A stretch of DNA of 64,000 nucleotides. Origin: Photorhabdus cinerea (lineage in GTDB: Bacteria > Pseudomonadota > Gammaproteobacteria > Enterobacterales > Enterobacteriaceae). The DNA is taken from contig NZ_PUJW01000009.1 in assembly GCF_011189575.1 (NCBI RefSeq), forward strand, positions 132,045 to 196,044, read 5' to 3'. The notes beneath the pieces are model-generated. The model saw only the letters and a program-made list of their open reading frames with translations. It made no database searches and was not told the DNA's origin. The position numbers were made by a program, and so were the translations under genes. Positions 16,357 to 25,972 of this stretch are shown one piece after another; within the stretch, counting starts at the first letter, position 1; each line of letters starts with the position of its first letter.

Positions 16357-18348
16357 ATGTTGGGAAAATTAACACTTGATGCAATCCCATTGCATGAGCC
16401 CATTATCATGGTTACTCTTGCAGGGATTCTCTTCGGAGGGCTCGCAATTGCCGGAGCCCTGACCTATTTCCGTAAATGGAAATGGCTGTGGAGCGAGTGG
16501 TTAACCAGCGTTGACCACAAGAAAATCGGTATTATGTATATCATCGTGGCAATGGTCATGATGCTTCGTGGCTTTGCTGATGCCATCATGATGCGTGGTC
16601 AGCAAGCTGTTGCCTCTGCCGGTGAAGCCGGTTTCCTGCCACCGCACCACTATGACCAGATCTTCACCGCCCACGGTGTCATCATGATTTTCTTCATGGC
16701 AACACCTTTTGTTGTCGGCCTGATGAATATCGTGGTTCCACTACAGATCGGTGCCCGTGACGTAGCATTCCCATTCCTGAACTCACTGAGTTTCTGGTTC
16801 TTTGTCGTCGGGGTTGCACTGATTAATATCTCTCTGGGTGTTGGTGAATTCGCTCAAACCGGTTGGTTAGCTTATCCTCCGCTCTCAGGCATAGAGTATA
16901 ACCCAGGCGTTGGGGTCGATTACTGGATATGGAGTCTCCAGATATCCGGTATCGGTACATTGCTGACAGGCGTTAACTTCTTTGCCACGATTCTGCGTAT
17001 GCGTGCTCCTGGCATGTCTATGATGAAAATGCCTGTATTCTCATGGGCAGCACTGTGTACTAACGTACTGATCATCGCAGCATTCCCGATTCTAACTGTT
17101 ACCATTGCTCTGCTGACTTTAGACCGTTACATGGGCACCCATTTCTTTACCAATGATATGGGCGGCAACATGATGATGTATATCAACCTGATATGGGCTT
17201 GGGGCCACCCTGAGGTTTATATTCTGGTACTGCCGGTCTTTGGTGTTTTCTCTGAAGTTACAGCGACGTTCTCGAAAAAACGACTGTTCGGCTATACCTC
17301 TCTGGTATGGGCAACTATTGCCATCACCGTATTGTCATTCATCGTATGGCTGCACCACTTCTTTACTATGGGTTCCGGTGCGAACGTTAATGCCTTCTTC
17401 GGCATAGCTACCATGATTATCTCGATTCCTACGGGAGTTAAGATCTTCAACTGGCTGTTCACTATGTACCGGGGCCGTATTGAATATAAAACACCAATGT
17501 TGTGGACTGTCGGCTTTATCGTCACCTTCTCTATTGGTGGTATGACTGGGGTTCTGTTGGCCGTTCCGGGTGCAAACTTCGTTCTGCATAACAGCCTGTT
17601 CCTGATCGCACACTTCCATAACGTTATTATTGGTGGTGTTGTCTTTGGTTGTTTCGCTGGTACCGCTTACTGGTTCCCGAAATCCTTTGGTTTTACACTA
17701 AACGAAAAATGGGGCGTCCGCGCATTCTGGTTCTGGATCACTGGCTTCTTCATCGCCTTTATGCCTGTTTACGCGCTTGGCTTTATGGGTATGACTCGTC
17801 GTATCAGCCAAGATATCAACCCTGAATTCCATACTCTTCTTGTTGTTTCCGCAATTGGTGTTGCACTGATCGCAGTAGGTATCCTGTGTCAGGTCATTCA
17901 ATTCTACGTCAGTATCCGTGACCGTGACCAAAACCGCGACCTAACTGGTGACCCTTGGGGTGGCCGTACTTTAGAATGGGCAACATCTTCTCCACCACCG
18001 TTTTATAACTTTGCTGAAGTTCCACATGTTCAAACCCGTGATGCATGGTGGGATATGAAAGAAAAAGGCACAGCTTATAAACGTCCTGCTAAATATGAAG
18101 AAATTCATATGCCTAGAAATGCAGGTGCCGGTGTGATTATTGCTGGCTTCAGCCTGATTTTCGGTTTCGCTATGATTTGGCATATCTGGTGGATGGCTAT
18201 CGTAGGCTTCGCTGGCATGATCATCACTTGGATCGCGAAAAGCTTTGATGAAGATGTTGATTACTACGTACCCGTTGCTGAAGTTGAGCAAATTGAGAAT
18301 CAGCACCATGAACAAATTAGCAAGGCAGGTCTGAACCATGTCAACTGA
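16357..18348 (+). CDS. cyoB: Cytochrome bo3 ubiquinol oxidase subunit I
   Basis: Catalytic subunit carrying low-spin heme b, high-spin heme o3 and CuB. The product from ATG 16357 is 663 residues, exactly the E. coli length, and GAGGAATAAAGTA precedes it; a longer reading frame from 16333 would overlap cyoA and is rejected. Metal ligands are visible: His106 in FTAHGVIM, the CuB/Tyr pair in WAWGHPEVYI, the His-His pair in WLHHFF, and the two heme ligands in FLIAHFHNVI. About 15 membrane helices. Starts four bases after cyoA and overlaps cyoC by 11 bases. Confidence 0.99.
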   Translation: MLGKLTLDAIPLHEPIIMVTLAGILFGGLAIAGALTYFRKWKWLWSEWLTSVDHKKIGIMYIIVAMVMMLRGFADAIMMRGQQAVASAGEAGFLPPHHYDQIFTAHGVIMIFFMATPFVVGLMNIVVPLQIGARDVAFPFLNSLSFWFFVVGVALINISLGVGEFAQTGWLAYPPLSGIEYNPGVGVDYWIWSLQISGIGTLLTGVNFFATILRMRAPGMSMMKMPVFSWAALCTNVLIIAAFPILTVTIALLTLDRYMGTHFFTNDMGGNMMMYINLIWAWGHPEVYILVLPVFGVFSEVTATFSKKRLFGYTSLVWATIAITVLSFIVWLHHFFTMGSGANVNAFFGIATMIISIPTGVKIFNWLFTMYRGRIEYKTPMLWTVGFIVTFSIGGMTGVLLAVPGANFVLHNSLFLIAHFHNVIIGGVVFGCFAGTAYWFPKSFGFTLNEKWGVRAFWFWITGFFIAFMPVYALGFMGMTRRISQDINPEFHTLLVVSAIGVALIAVGILCQVIQFYVSIRDRDQNRDLTGDPWGGRTLEWATSSPPPFYNFAEVPHVQTRDAWWDMKEKGTAYKRPAKYEEIHMPRNAGAGVIIAGFSLIFGFAMIWHIWWMAIVGFAGMIITWIAKSFDEDVDYYVPVAEVEQIENQHHEQISKAGLNHVN

Positions 18349-18952
18349 AACTATGACTAACCACAATCATGCCCATGAAGATCATGGGCACCACGATGCG
18401 GGAGCCACCAAAGTATTCGGTTTCTGGATCTACCTGATGAGTGACTGTATTTTATTCGCATGTCTGTTTGCGACTTATGCAGTGCTGGTTAACGGAACCG
18501 CAGGTGGCCCATCTGGTAAAGAAATTTTCGGCCTCTCTTTTGTATTGGTTGAAACTTTCCTGCTGCTATTCAGTAGTATAACTTATGGCTTTGCCATGCT
18601 AGGCATGAATAAAGGCAGCATCAGCCAAGTTAACACTTGGCTCGGTATGACTTTCCTGTTCGGCCTTGGCTTCGTAGCGATGGAATTGTATGAATTCCAT
18701 CATCTGATTGCAGAAGGCTACGGCCCTGACCGCAGTGCGTTCCTGTCTGGATTCTTTGCACTGGTTGCTACTCACGGTATCCACGTTACCTGTGGTCTGG
18801 TCTGGATTATCATCATGATAATTCAGGTAACACGCCGCGGCTTAACGGATGTTAACAAAACCCGTCTGAATTGCCTGAGCTTGTTCTGGCACTTCCTGGA
18901 TGTAGTGTGGATCTGCGTATTTACCGTTGTTTATCTGTTAGGAGCTATGTAA
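18338..18952 (+). CDS. cyoC: Cytochrome bo3 ubiquinol oxidase subunit III
   Basis: Five-helix membrane subunit of the bo3 oxidase, cofactor-free and needed for assembly. The 204 residues open with a histidine-rich leader (MTNHNHAHEDHGHH) followed by hydrophobic segments. Contains the subunit III hallmark VAMELYEFHHLIAEGYGP and ends FWHFLDVVWICVFTVVYLLG. Overlaps cyoB by 11 bases and cyoD by one base (TAATG), so translation is probably coupled. Confidence 0.98.
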   Translation: MSTETMTNHNHAHEDHGHHDAGATKVFGFWIYLMSDCILFACLFATYAVLVNGTAGGPSGKEIFGLSFVLVETFLLLFSSITYGFAMLGMNKGSISQVNTWLGMTFLFGLGFVAMELYEFHHLIAEGYGPDRSAFLSGFFALVATHGIHVTCGLVWIIIMIIQVTRRGLTDVNKTRLNCLSLFWHFLDVVWICVFTVVYLLGAM

Positions 18953-19284
18953 TGAGTCATTCGAATACAGCTCATACTGGAGCTAGCCACGGTAGCCTGA
19001 AGTCTTATCTGATCGGCTTTGTTCTTTCAGTCATCCTGACAGTGATTCCATTCTGGATGGTAATGGATGGTTCTGCCTCCCATACGACTATCTTGACAAC
19101 GGTAGTCGCACTGGCTGTTGTGCAGATCCTTGTTCATTTTATCTACTTCCTGCACATGAACACTTCGTCAGAAGAGCGCTGGAACTTAGTAGCATTGCTG
19201 TTCACTATTTTGATTATCGGTATTGTTGTTGTTGGCTCACTATGGATTATGTACAACCTCAACATTAATATGATGGTTGATTAA
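18952..19284 (+). CDS. cyoD: Cytochrome bo3 ubiquinol oxidase subunit IV
   Basis: Small three-helix subunit that stabilises CuB binding in subunit I during assembly. From the ATG overlapping the cyoC stop (TAATG) the product is 110 residues, as in E. coli, beginning MSHSNTAHTGASHGSLKSYL and including LVHFIYFLHMNTSSEERWN. A longer reading frame beginning at 18871 would lie inside cyoC and is not supported. AGGAGC precedes the start. Confidence 0.97.
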   Translation: MSHSNTAHTGASHGSLKSYLIGFVLSVILTVIPFWMVMDGSASHTTILTTVVALAVVQILVHFIYFLHMNTSSEERWNLVALLFTILIIGIVVVGSLWIMYNLNINMMVD

Positions 19285-19296
19285 AGAGCTGCATAT

Positions 19297-20181
19297 ATGA
19301 TTAAGCAATACCTGCAAGTAACTAAACCAGGAATTATTTTCGGCAATTTAATTTCTGTGATCGGTGGTTTTCTACTCGCCTCGAAAGGGGTGATTGATTA
19401 TCCTTTGTTCTTATCGACTCTGCTCGGCGTTTCATTAGTCGTGGCTTCTGGTTGTGTATTTAACAACTACATTGACCGCGACATTGATCGGATCATGGAA
19501 AGAACAAAAAACCGTGTCCTTGTGAAAGGGCTTATTGATCCGAAAATCAGCCTGATTTATGCATCAATACTGGGTATTGCTGGCATTGTGCTGCTCTATG
19601 TAGCAGCCAATGCCTTAGCAATGCAATTAGCGATTATCGGTTTTGTCGTATATGTAGGGGTTTACAGTCTTTACATGAAAAGGAAATCTGTCTATGGCAC
19701 GTTGATCGGCAGTTTATCCGGTGCTGCACCTCCGGTTATCGGTTATTGTGCAGTGACTGGTCAGTTTGATACGGGCGCGTTGATCCTATTACTGATTTTC
19801 AGCCTGTGGCAAATGCCGCATTCCTATGCCATTGCTATTTTTCGTTTCAAAGATTATCAAGCAGCAAACATCCCAGTGCTACCGGTAATTAAAGGTATAT
19901 CTGTGGCGAAAAACCACATTATCCTTTATATCCTGGCATTTATGATTGCAACCTTAATGCTAGCAATCAGCGGTTACGCGGGTTACAAGTATCTGGTTGT
20001 TGCAGCAGCAGTGAGCGTCTGGTGGCTGGGAATGGCGTTATCCGGTTACAAAACCGCTAACGACCGTGTTTGGGCCCGTAAGTTGTTTGTATTTTCCATT
20101 GTGGCAATCACTTCCTTAAGTGTCATGATGTCTGTTGACCCGACGGTGTCCTCAGAAACCTTTTTAACTTACGTTCGGTAA
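19297..20181 (+). CDS. cyoE: Protoheme IX farnesyltransferase (heme O synthase)
   Basis: Membrane UbiA-type prenyltransferase that attaches a farnesyl group to heme b to make the heme O required by subunit I. The 294 residues contain the first Asp-rich motif in NNYIDRDIDRIMERTKNR and the family's YTLYMKRKS-like stretch (SLYMKRKSVYGTLIGSLSGA). About nine membrane helices. Lies 12 bases after cyoD and ends the operon at a strong terminator. Confidence 0.98.
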   Translation: MIKQYLQVTKPGIIFGNLISVIGGFLLASKGVIDYPLFLSTLLGVSLVVASGCVFNNYIDRDIDRIMERTKNRVLVKGLIDPKISLIYASILGIAGIVLLYVAANALAMQLAIIGFVVYVGVYSLYMKRKSVYGTLIGSLSGAAPPVIGYCAVTGQFDTGALILLLIFSLWQMPHSYAIAIFRFKDYQAANIPVLPVIKGISVAKNHIILYILAFMIATLMLAISGYAGYKYLVVAAAVSVWWLGMALSGYKTANDRVWARKLFVFSIVAITSLSVMMSVDPTVSSETFLTYVR

Positions 20182-20191
20182 TTCTCCCTGA

Positions 20192-20226
20192 TGGCAGCGG
20201 TATACGCCGCTGCCATTATTTTCCTT
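20192..20226 (+). terminator. Intrinsic terminator of the cyo operon
   Basis: GC-rich stem TGGCAGCGG / CCGCTGCCA followed by TTATTTTCCTTT, directly after cyoE. Confidence 0.85.
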
Positions 20227-20333
20227 TCATAGCATCCCCTCCCCTTATACTTCAATATTATTAATTCAATTAACTATTTACCGTTTGTCAGAAACCTATC
20301 TACAATGACGTATTAAAATACTTCGAGGTAATC

Positions 20334-21710
20334 ATGAACGATAATAAAATGACTCCACTTGAGCTTCGAGCAACATGGGGCTTAGGCTCAGTTTTTTCTC
20401 TGCGTATGCTGGGCATGTTCATGGTTCTTCCCGTTTTAACAACCTATGGCCTTAACCTAAAAGGTTCTACCGAAGCACTTATCGGCATTGCTATTGGTAT
20501 TTATGGTTTAACTCAGGCAATTTTCCAAATCCCTTTTGGTCTACTTTCAGATAAAATCGGTCGTAAACCCCTAATTGTTGGTGGACTAATACTCTTCGTG
20601 CTTGGCAGTATCATTGCAGCTCTCGGCGATTCCATCTGGGACATAATAATTGGAAGAGCACTACAGGGAGCTGGAGCCATATCTGCCGCAATTATGGCTC
20701 TGCTTTCTGATTTAACCCGAGAACAAAATCGAACTAAAGCAATGGCTTTTATTGGCATTAGCTTCGGAATTACTTTCGCTATAGCGATTGTGCTCGGCCC
20801 CATCCTTACTCATGCCATTGGATTAAATGGATTATTCTGGGGAATTACTATTCTGGCCGGTTGTGGAATTCTGATAACATTATTTGCTGTTCCCTCCACA
20901 GATAAACACTTTCTTAACCGTGAATCAGGCATTGTTCGTCACAGTTTCCATAAAGTTCTCACTAATAGCCAGTTGCTGAAACTTAACTTTGGCATTCTCA
21001 GTTTGCACACTTTACTAATGGCAAGTTTTGTCGCTCTACCTTTAGCTATGCAGAAAGCCGGATTCCCAGCACAACAGCATTGGAAGGTTTACCTGATCAC
21101 CATGCTGATTTCATTCTTATCTGTTTTGCCTTTCATTATTTATGCAGAAAAAAAGCGACGCATGAAACAAGTGTTTCTGTTATGTATCGCTATACTATTT
21201 ATTGCTGAAATTATTTTATGGTCAGCGAATCACCATTTATGGGTGATTTTTATTGGAATACAAGTTTTCTTTATTGCTTTCAATATAATGGAAGCTATCC
21301 TGCCATCACTTATCAGTAAAGAAGCGCCAGCGGGTTATAAAGGTACGGCAATGGGTATTTACTCCACTAGCCAATTTTTAGGTGTCGCTTTAGGTGGTAG
21401 CCTTGGTGGTTGGTTATATGAACTAAAGGGAGCATCGCTGGTATTTATGGCAGGTATCGCCCTGACAATAATTTGGTTTATCGTCAGCATGACAATGAAA
21501 CAACCACCTTATGTCAGCAGTATCAGAATTTCGCTGCCAAAAAATATAGTCAATAAGGCATTATTGGAGCAAAAAATTCTTATTCAGCCGGGTGTTTGCG
21601 AAGTCGTTATTGTGCCAGAAGAGTACAGCGCGTATATAAAAGTAGATACCAAACAGACGAACAGAGCACAACTTGAGCAATTAATAGCCAATAATGACAC
21701 GATAGATTAA
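20334..21710 (+). CDS. yajR: MFS transporter YajR
   Basis: Predicted proton-driven efflux transporter of the DHA1 type; substrate unknown. The 458 residues give 12 membrane helices with the MFS motif A after helix 2 (GLLSDKIGRKPLIV). After the last helix a soluble tail (about 390-458) ends with a ferredoxin/RRM-like fold, matching the YAM domain of E. coli YajR. Preceded by CGAGGTAATC. It lies beside cyoE and yajQ as in E. coli. Confidence 0.93.
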   Translation: MNDNKMTPLELRATWGLGSVFSLRMLGMFMVLPVLTTYGLNLKGSTEALIGIAIGIYGLTQAIFQIPFGLLSDKIGRKPLIVGGLILFVLGSIIAALGDSIWDIIIGRALQGAGAISAAIMALLSDLTREQNRTKAMAFIGISFGITFAIAIVLGPILTHAIGLNGLFWGITILAGCGILITLFAVPSTDKHFLNRESGIVRHSFHKVLTNSQLLKLNFGILSLHTLLMASFVALPLAMQKAGFPAQQHWKVYLITMLISFLSVLPFIIYAEKKRRMKQVFLLCIAILFIAEIILWSANHHLWVIFIGIQVFFIAFNIMEAILPSLISKEAPAGYKGTAMGIYSTSQFLGVALGGSLGGWLYELKGASLVFMAGIALTIIWFIVSMTMKQPPYVSSIRISLPKNIVNKALLEQKILIQPGVCEVVIVPEEYSAYIKVDTKQTNRAQLEQLIANNDTID

Positions 21711-21871
21711 GTATCAAACCAGAACATATAAAAAGCGAATAAAAACCCACTCATTCTGGTTCAGTATTAAATCAAATTGGGAATGGGGTTTCCGGTCAGG
21801 AATACCCCACTCCACATTAGGCTAAATATATCAATCCATTAAGCGGCGATAGTCAGCCAATATGAGAAAAA

Positions 21872-22363
21872 TCAATCCCGGAAATTAGTAAACTGAAATG
21901 GCTGTCCTAACTCTGCTCCGCGAACCAATGCAATAACACTTTGCAAATCATCGCGAGCTTTGCCGGTTACCCGCACCTGCTCACCCTGAATCTGTGCCTG
22001 CACTTTTAATTTACTATCCTTAATCAGCTTTATAATCTTTTTGGCCGTAGGGGTATCAATCCCCTGCTTCAAAGTTGCTTCAACGCTGTAAGTCTTACCA
22101 CTGTGCAACATATCATCAGGGATATTCAATGCAGCTCCATCAATACCACGCTTAGCCAACTTTTCACGTATAATATCAACCAATTGATTTACCTGAAAAT
22201 CTGACTCACTGGCAATCTTGATAGATTCACTTTTTTCATTTAATTCAAAACTAGCGCTGACATTACGGAAATCCCAACGGGTAGCAAGTTCGCGCTGTGC
22301 GTTTTCTACTGCATTGCGAACTTCATGTATATCAATTTCTGAGACAATATCGAAAGATGGCAT
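21872..22363 (-). CDS. yajQ: YajQ-family nucleotide-binding protein
   Basis: Small cytoplasmic protein of two RRM-like ferredoxin folds; members bind nucleotides, and in some Xanthomonas relatives cyclic di-GMP. From ATG 22363 the product MPSFDIVSEIDIHEVRNAVE is 163 residues, the E. coli length, and the ATG is preceded by AGGAGGTCAC. A longer frame starting at 22423 lacks such a site. The C-terminal half has VQAQIQGEQVRVTGKARDDL, typical of the family. Divergent from panE. Confidence 0.96.
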   Translation of the reverse strand: MPSFDIVSEIDIHEVRNAVENAQRELATRWDFRNVSASFELNEKSESIKIASESDFQVNQLVDIIREKLAKRGIDGAALNIPDDMLHSGKTYSVEATLKQGIDTPTAKKIIKLIKDSKLKVQAQIQGEQVRVTGKARDDLQSVIALVRGAELGQPFQFTNFRD

Positions 22364-22495
22364 TATCCGTGACCTCCTGATAATCAATAAGTTGGCATGA
22401 TAACCGCTTTCCATTATCAGCAAAAGCTCTATACTCGGATTAGCGGGATCTTGTTATTTCCATTCATTATGGACAGCGTCTTTCAAAAGGTATAT

Positions 22496-23407
22496 ATGAA
22501 GATAACCGTTCTTGGCTGTGGCGCTATAGGAAAACTGTGGCTGGCAGCATTATCACAACAAAAACATCAAGTACAAGGTTGGCTAAAGACTTCCCAGTCT
22601 TATTTATCTGTTCATATTGACGAAATCAATGGGGAAATATTCAACCAACAGCTCCCAACTAATGACAATAACCACCTTGCCAACAGCGAATTACTGATTG
22701 TCTGCCTGAAAGCATGGCAAGTCGCTGATGCAGTAAATAGCTTACTTCCCAAACTTTCACCTGATTGTCCAATCTTATTACTACACAATGGCATGGGTAC
22801 CCAGGAAGAATTGCTATCAGCGCCTAATCCAATACTTCTTGGTGTCACGACTCATGGTGCATATCAGAATGACCAACAGGTTTATCATACCGCTTCCGGG
22901 CTGACATATATTGGCTCAGCAACACAAAATGCAACCAGACTCAGCTCTTTAGCTAATGTATTACATCGATCTTTGCCGAATGTTGCATGGCATGATGAAA
23001 TTCTCTCTATTAGCTGGCTGAAACTTGCCGCTAACTGTGTCATAAACCCACTAACTGCACTTTATGAATGCCGGAATGGAGATTTACTTCACTACCCAGA
23101 ACAATTAAATGTTTTGTGCGAAGAAATTATTCAGGTTATGCAACGAGAAAACATGCATACCTCTATCGATAACCTGACTACCTATGTTTACGATGTAATT
23201 AATCTCACAGCAAAAAACTACTCTTCCATGTTGCAGGATATCCGCGCAAAACGTCGTACTGAAATTGACTATATCACCGGTTATTTATTGTGCCGCTCCC
23301 ATGCACACGGCTTGGCGACTCCTGAAAATACCCGTATCTATAACCAAATAAAACACAAGGAGGATAACTATGAATACTTCAGCACTCATCTGCCTGGCTC
23401 ACGGTAG
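22496..23407 (+). CDS. panE: 2-dehydropantoate 2-reductase (ketopantoate reductase)
   Basis: NADPH-dependent enzyme reducing 2-dehydropantoate to pantoate for pantothenate and CoA synthesis. From ATG 22496 the product is 303 residues, the E. coli length, beginning with the dinucleotide-binding glycine motif GCGAIG (MKITVLGCGAIGKLWLAAL). Catalytic Lys and Asn lie in SWLKLAANCVINPLTAL, and the C-terminal half has MLQDIRAKRRTEIDYITGY. AAAAGG precedes this ATG; a frame reaching back to 22397 is not supported. The last 38 bases overlap yajL. Confidence 0.97.
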   Translation: MKITVLGCGAIGKLWLAALSQQKHQVQGWLKTSQSYLSVHIDEINGEIFNQQLPTNDNNHLANSELLIVCLKAWQVADAVNSLLPKLSPDCPILLLHNGMGTQEELLSAPNPILLGVTTHGAYQNDQQVYHTASGLTYIGSATQNATRLSSLANVLHRSLPNVAWHDEILSISWLKLAANCVINPLTALYECRNGDLLHYPEQLNVLCEEIIQVMQRENMHTSIDNLTTYVYDVINLTAKNYSSMLQDIRAKRRTEIDYITGYLLCRSHAHGLATPENTRIYNQIKHKEDNYEYFSTHLPGSR

Positions 23408-23960
23408 TGAAGAAACAGAAGCGGTTACAACGATCGATTTACTGGTACGTGCTGGTATCAGTGTTACAATCGCTAGCACCGCCAGAGATGGAGAACTCGT
23501 CTTAACCTGTTCCAGAGGCGTGAAACTGGTCGCAGATATCACTCTGGAAAAAGTTATTGATGAACCCTTCGATGCCATCGTCTTACCCGGCGGTATGCAA
23601 GGCGCAGAATATTTCCGTGACAACCCACTCGTTATCGAAAAAATCCGCAAAGCGCATTATCAAGGGAAAATTATCGCTGCAATTTGTGCAGTACCAGCCA
23701 TCGTGCTTGAATACCACAATTTATTCCCTGCTAGTAAGATGACTGGTTACCCCAGTTTGCAAGACAAAATTTCATCAGATAAATGGATTGATTGCAGAGT
23801 CTATTTTGATGATCGCGCCAATCTATTGACCAGTCAGGGACCAGCAACGGCTTTCGATTTCGCTTTAAAACTGATTGAATTATTAAAAGGACGAGAAACA
23901 GCAGCAGAAGTCGCGGCTCAACTCCTATTACCACAAGGTGTATATTCTTATCAGGACTGA
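23370..23960 (+). CDS. yajL: YajL, DJ-1/PfpI superfamily protein
   Basis: Cytoplasmic DJ-1-like stress protein; homologues act as chaperones and are proposed to repair glycated or oxidised proteins. The 196 residues contain the family pieces AHGSEETEAVTTIDLL, DAIVLPGGMQGAEYF and the nucleophile elbow AAICAVPAIVLE with the reactive cysteine. Its ATG lies inside the end of panE (38-base overlap) and follows ACAAGGAGGATAACT, an excellent ribosome-binding site, so translation is probably coupled. Formerly called thiJ. Confidence 0.96.
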   Translation: MNTSALICLAHGSEETEAVTTIDLLVRAGISVTIASTARDGELVLTCSRGVKLVADITLEKVIDEPFDAIVLPGGMQGAEYFRDNPLVIEKIRKAHYQGKIIAAICAVPAIVLEYHNLFPASKMTGYPSLQDKISSDKWIDCRVYFDDRANLLTSQGPATAFDFALKLIELLKGRETAAEVAAQLLLPQGVYSYQD

Positions 23961-24039
23961 AAAAATAGACAAAAATATCTTTCTTTATATGATTAGTTGG
24001 GGTTCACGTATGGAACCCCTAAATGTTTAATGAAAGCAA

Positions 24040-25488
24040 TTAAGGCCGATAAACCTTCACATTATCAAAACCCTGCTCAGTTAAATAAAGGGCCTGCAAA
24101 CGACTCATTACTCCACGTTCACAATAGAGCAGATAAGTTTTCTCCTTTGGCAAATCACCAAACTGGCTACTCAACTTATAGAATGGCAGCGATTTGATCT
24201 CTATACCATTCATCTGTAATGGCCGATCATCTTGTTCATCAGGTGAGCGAATATCCAGCAATACATCCGTTGGAGCGAATTCAGTTACTGTCTCAACTTC
24301 AACCACTTGCTCACAACTTTGTTCTGCGATCTGGCGGATATCAACATTCTGAGCTTCACTGACAACTTTTTCCAGAATGTCAAAATCGAAGTTAGCCTCT
24401 TCCGCTTCAATTTTGGCTTTAACCGCTTTTACTGTCGGACTTTTTGAAATAACGCCACAGAACTCAGGCATCGTACGAGCAAAATCCTCAGTACCAATTT
24501 CACGTGCTATTTTAATAATGTGCTCTTTATCATGTGAAATCAGTGGCCGCAGAATCAACGTATCCGATGCATTATCAATCAAACGCAGATTAGTCAATGT
24601 TTGGCTGGAAACCTGCCCTAAAGCCTCACCGGTAACAATAGCCTGCACCCCATAACGCTCTGCAACTTTAGAGGCCGCTCTTACCATCATCCGTTTAAGC
24701 ACTACCCCCATTTGGCCATCATCAACTTTTTCCAGAATTTCAGCGACCACAGGCTCAAAATCCACAGCAACGAAACGGACTTTATGGGAACCACCAAAAC
24801 GGTTCCAAAGATAATGAGCAACCTGCTTCACACCAATTTCATGAGCAGAACCGCCAAGATTGAAGAAGCAATAGTGAACACGACAACCACGGCGCATTAG
24901 CATATAACTAGAAACACCAGAATCAAAACCTCCAGAAATCAGGGACAACACATCTTCCTGCGTTCCGATAGGAAAACCACCAATTCCCTCATAACGGGCT
25001 TTTACCAAAATCAGCACATCCTGATCAATTTCCAAATTGACAGTAACATCAGGATGATTAAGTTTTACTTTCGCCGATTCAATATGCTGGTTTAAACCAC
25101 CGCCGACATAGCGTTCCACTTCATTGGAAGTAAATTCATGTTTACCACGGCGTTTAACCCGAACACAAAATGTCTTATTATGGAGCGATTCGCCATAAGC
25201 CTCATAAGCTTGTTCAAAGATATGATGCATGTCACGAAACTCACGCTCTTCTACTTGCAGAATATGGTGGATACCAGGGATACGTGTCAGCACATCACAA
25301 ATTTGAGGGCCAAGGTTTTCATCTTTAGTGCGAACTTCGATATTATCCCAATGGCGGACCACTGCAATATTATCTCCCAACGTTTTAAGTACATTGCGAA
25401 TATTACTGGCAAGAATTTTAATAAAGCGCAAACGAACAGTTTGGCTCTTAATCGTGATTTCTGGGAATAATTTAATAATAAACTTCAT
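24040..25488 (-). CDS. thiI: tRNA 4-thiouridine synthase / thiamine sulfur carrier enzyme ThiI
   Basis: Transfers sulfur to tRNA U8 and to ThiS for thiazole synthesis. The 482 residues have an N-terminal ferredoxin-like and THUMP region (about 1-165), an ATP pyrophosphatase domain with the PP-loop SGGFDSGVSSYMLMRRG near 185-200, and a C-terminal rhodanese domain whose reactive cysteine is in LLYCERGVMSRLQ. The enterobacterial form has this rhodanese; many bacteria lack it. Divergent from xseB as in E. coli. Confidence 0.98.
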   Translation of the reverse strand: MKFIIKLFPEITIKSQTVRLRFIKILASNIRNVLKTLGDNIAVVRHWDNIEVRTKDENLGPQICDVLTRIPGIHHILQVEEREFRDMHHIFEQAYEAYGESLHNKTFCVRVKRRGKHEFTSNEVERYVGGGLNQHIESAKVKLNHPDVTVNLEIDQDVLILVKARYEGIGGFPIGTQEDVLSLISGGFDSGVSSYMLMRRGCRVHYCFFNLGGSAHEIGVKQVAHYLWNRFGGSHKVRFVAVDFEPVVAEILEKVDDGQMGVVLKRMMVRAASKVAERYGVQAIVTGEALGQVSSQTLTNLRLIDNASDTLILRPLISHDKEHIIKIAREIGTEDFARTMPEFCGVISKSPTVKAVKAKIEAEEANFDFDILEKVVSEAQNVDIRQIAEQSCEQVVEVETVTEFAPTDVLLDIRSPDEQDDRPLQMNGIEIKSLPFYKLSSQFGDLPKEKTYLLYCERGVMSRLQALYLTEQGFDNVKVYRP

Positions 25489-25689
25489 AGTGAGTTATAG
25501 TAGTAGTTAGGAGTTTTGGTAAATAAAACTGACAATCATGTTCTGGTAGTCAAATCAAGCTGCGAAGTATAACACCATCTCGCTACATGGCGCGTAAAAA
25601 ATGCAAAACCAGCTAAGGATTTGTTTGCACCAGCATAATAGGATAGTCTGCATCCCTAGGCGAACTCTGTATAAGATAGTAAAAAGATT

Positions 25690-25968
25690 ATGCCAAAGAA
25701 AAATGCAACATCAGAAAGTACAAACAGTACGCCAGAAACGGCACCGACAATGACGTTTGAACGCTCATTAAAAGAGCTAGAACAAATCGTCGTCCGACTA
25801 GAATCAGGTGAACTGGCACTGGAAGACGCCCTGAACGAGTTTGAGCGTGGTATTCAATTAGCCCGTCAGGGACAACAGACTTTGCAACAAGCAGAACAGC
25901 GGGTAAAAATTCTTCTTAACGATGACGCCCAATCTCCGCTGAGTGATTTCTCCCCGGATACTGAATAA
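25690..25968 (+). CDS. xseB: Exodeoxyribonuclease VII small subunit
   Basis: Small subunit of the single-strand-specific exonuclease VII, acting with XseA (not in this window). The 92 residues contain the conserved helical core FERSLKELEQIVVRLESGEL followed by ALEDALNEFERGIQLARQGQ. The first 20 residues are a Thr/Ser/Asn-rich extension. First gene of xseB-ispA-dxs, four bases before ispA. Confidence 0.97.
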   Translation: MPKKNATSESTNSTPETAPTMTFERSLKELEQIVVRLESGELALEDALNEFERGIQLARQGQQTLQQAEQRVKILLNDDAQSPLSDFSPDTE

Positions 25969-25972
25969 ACCT

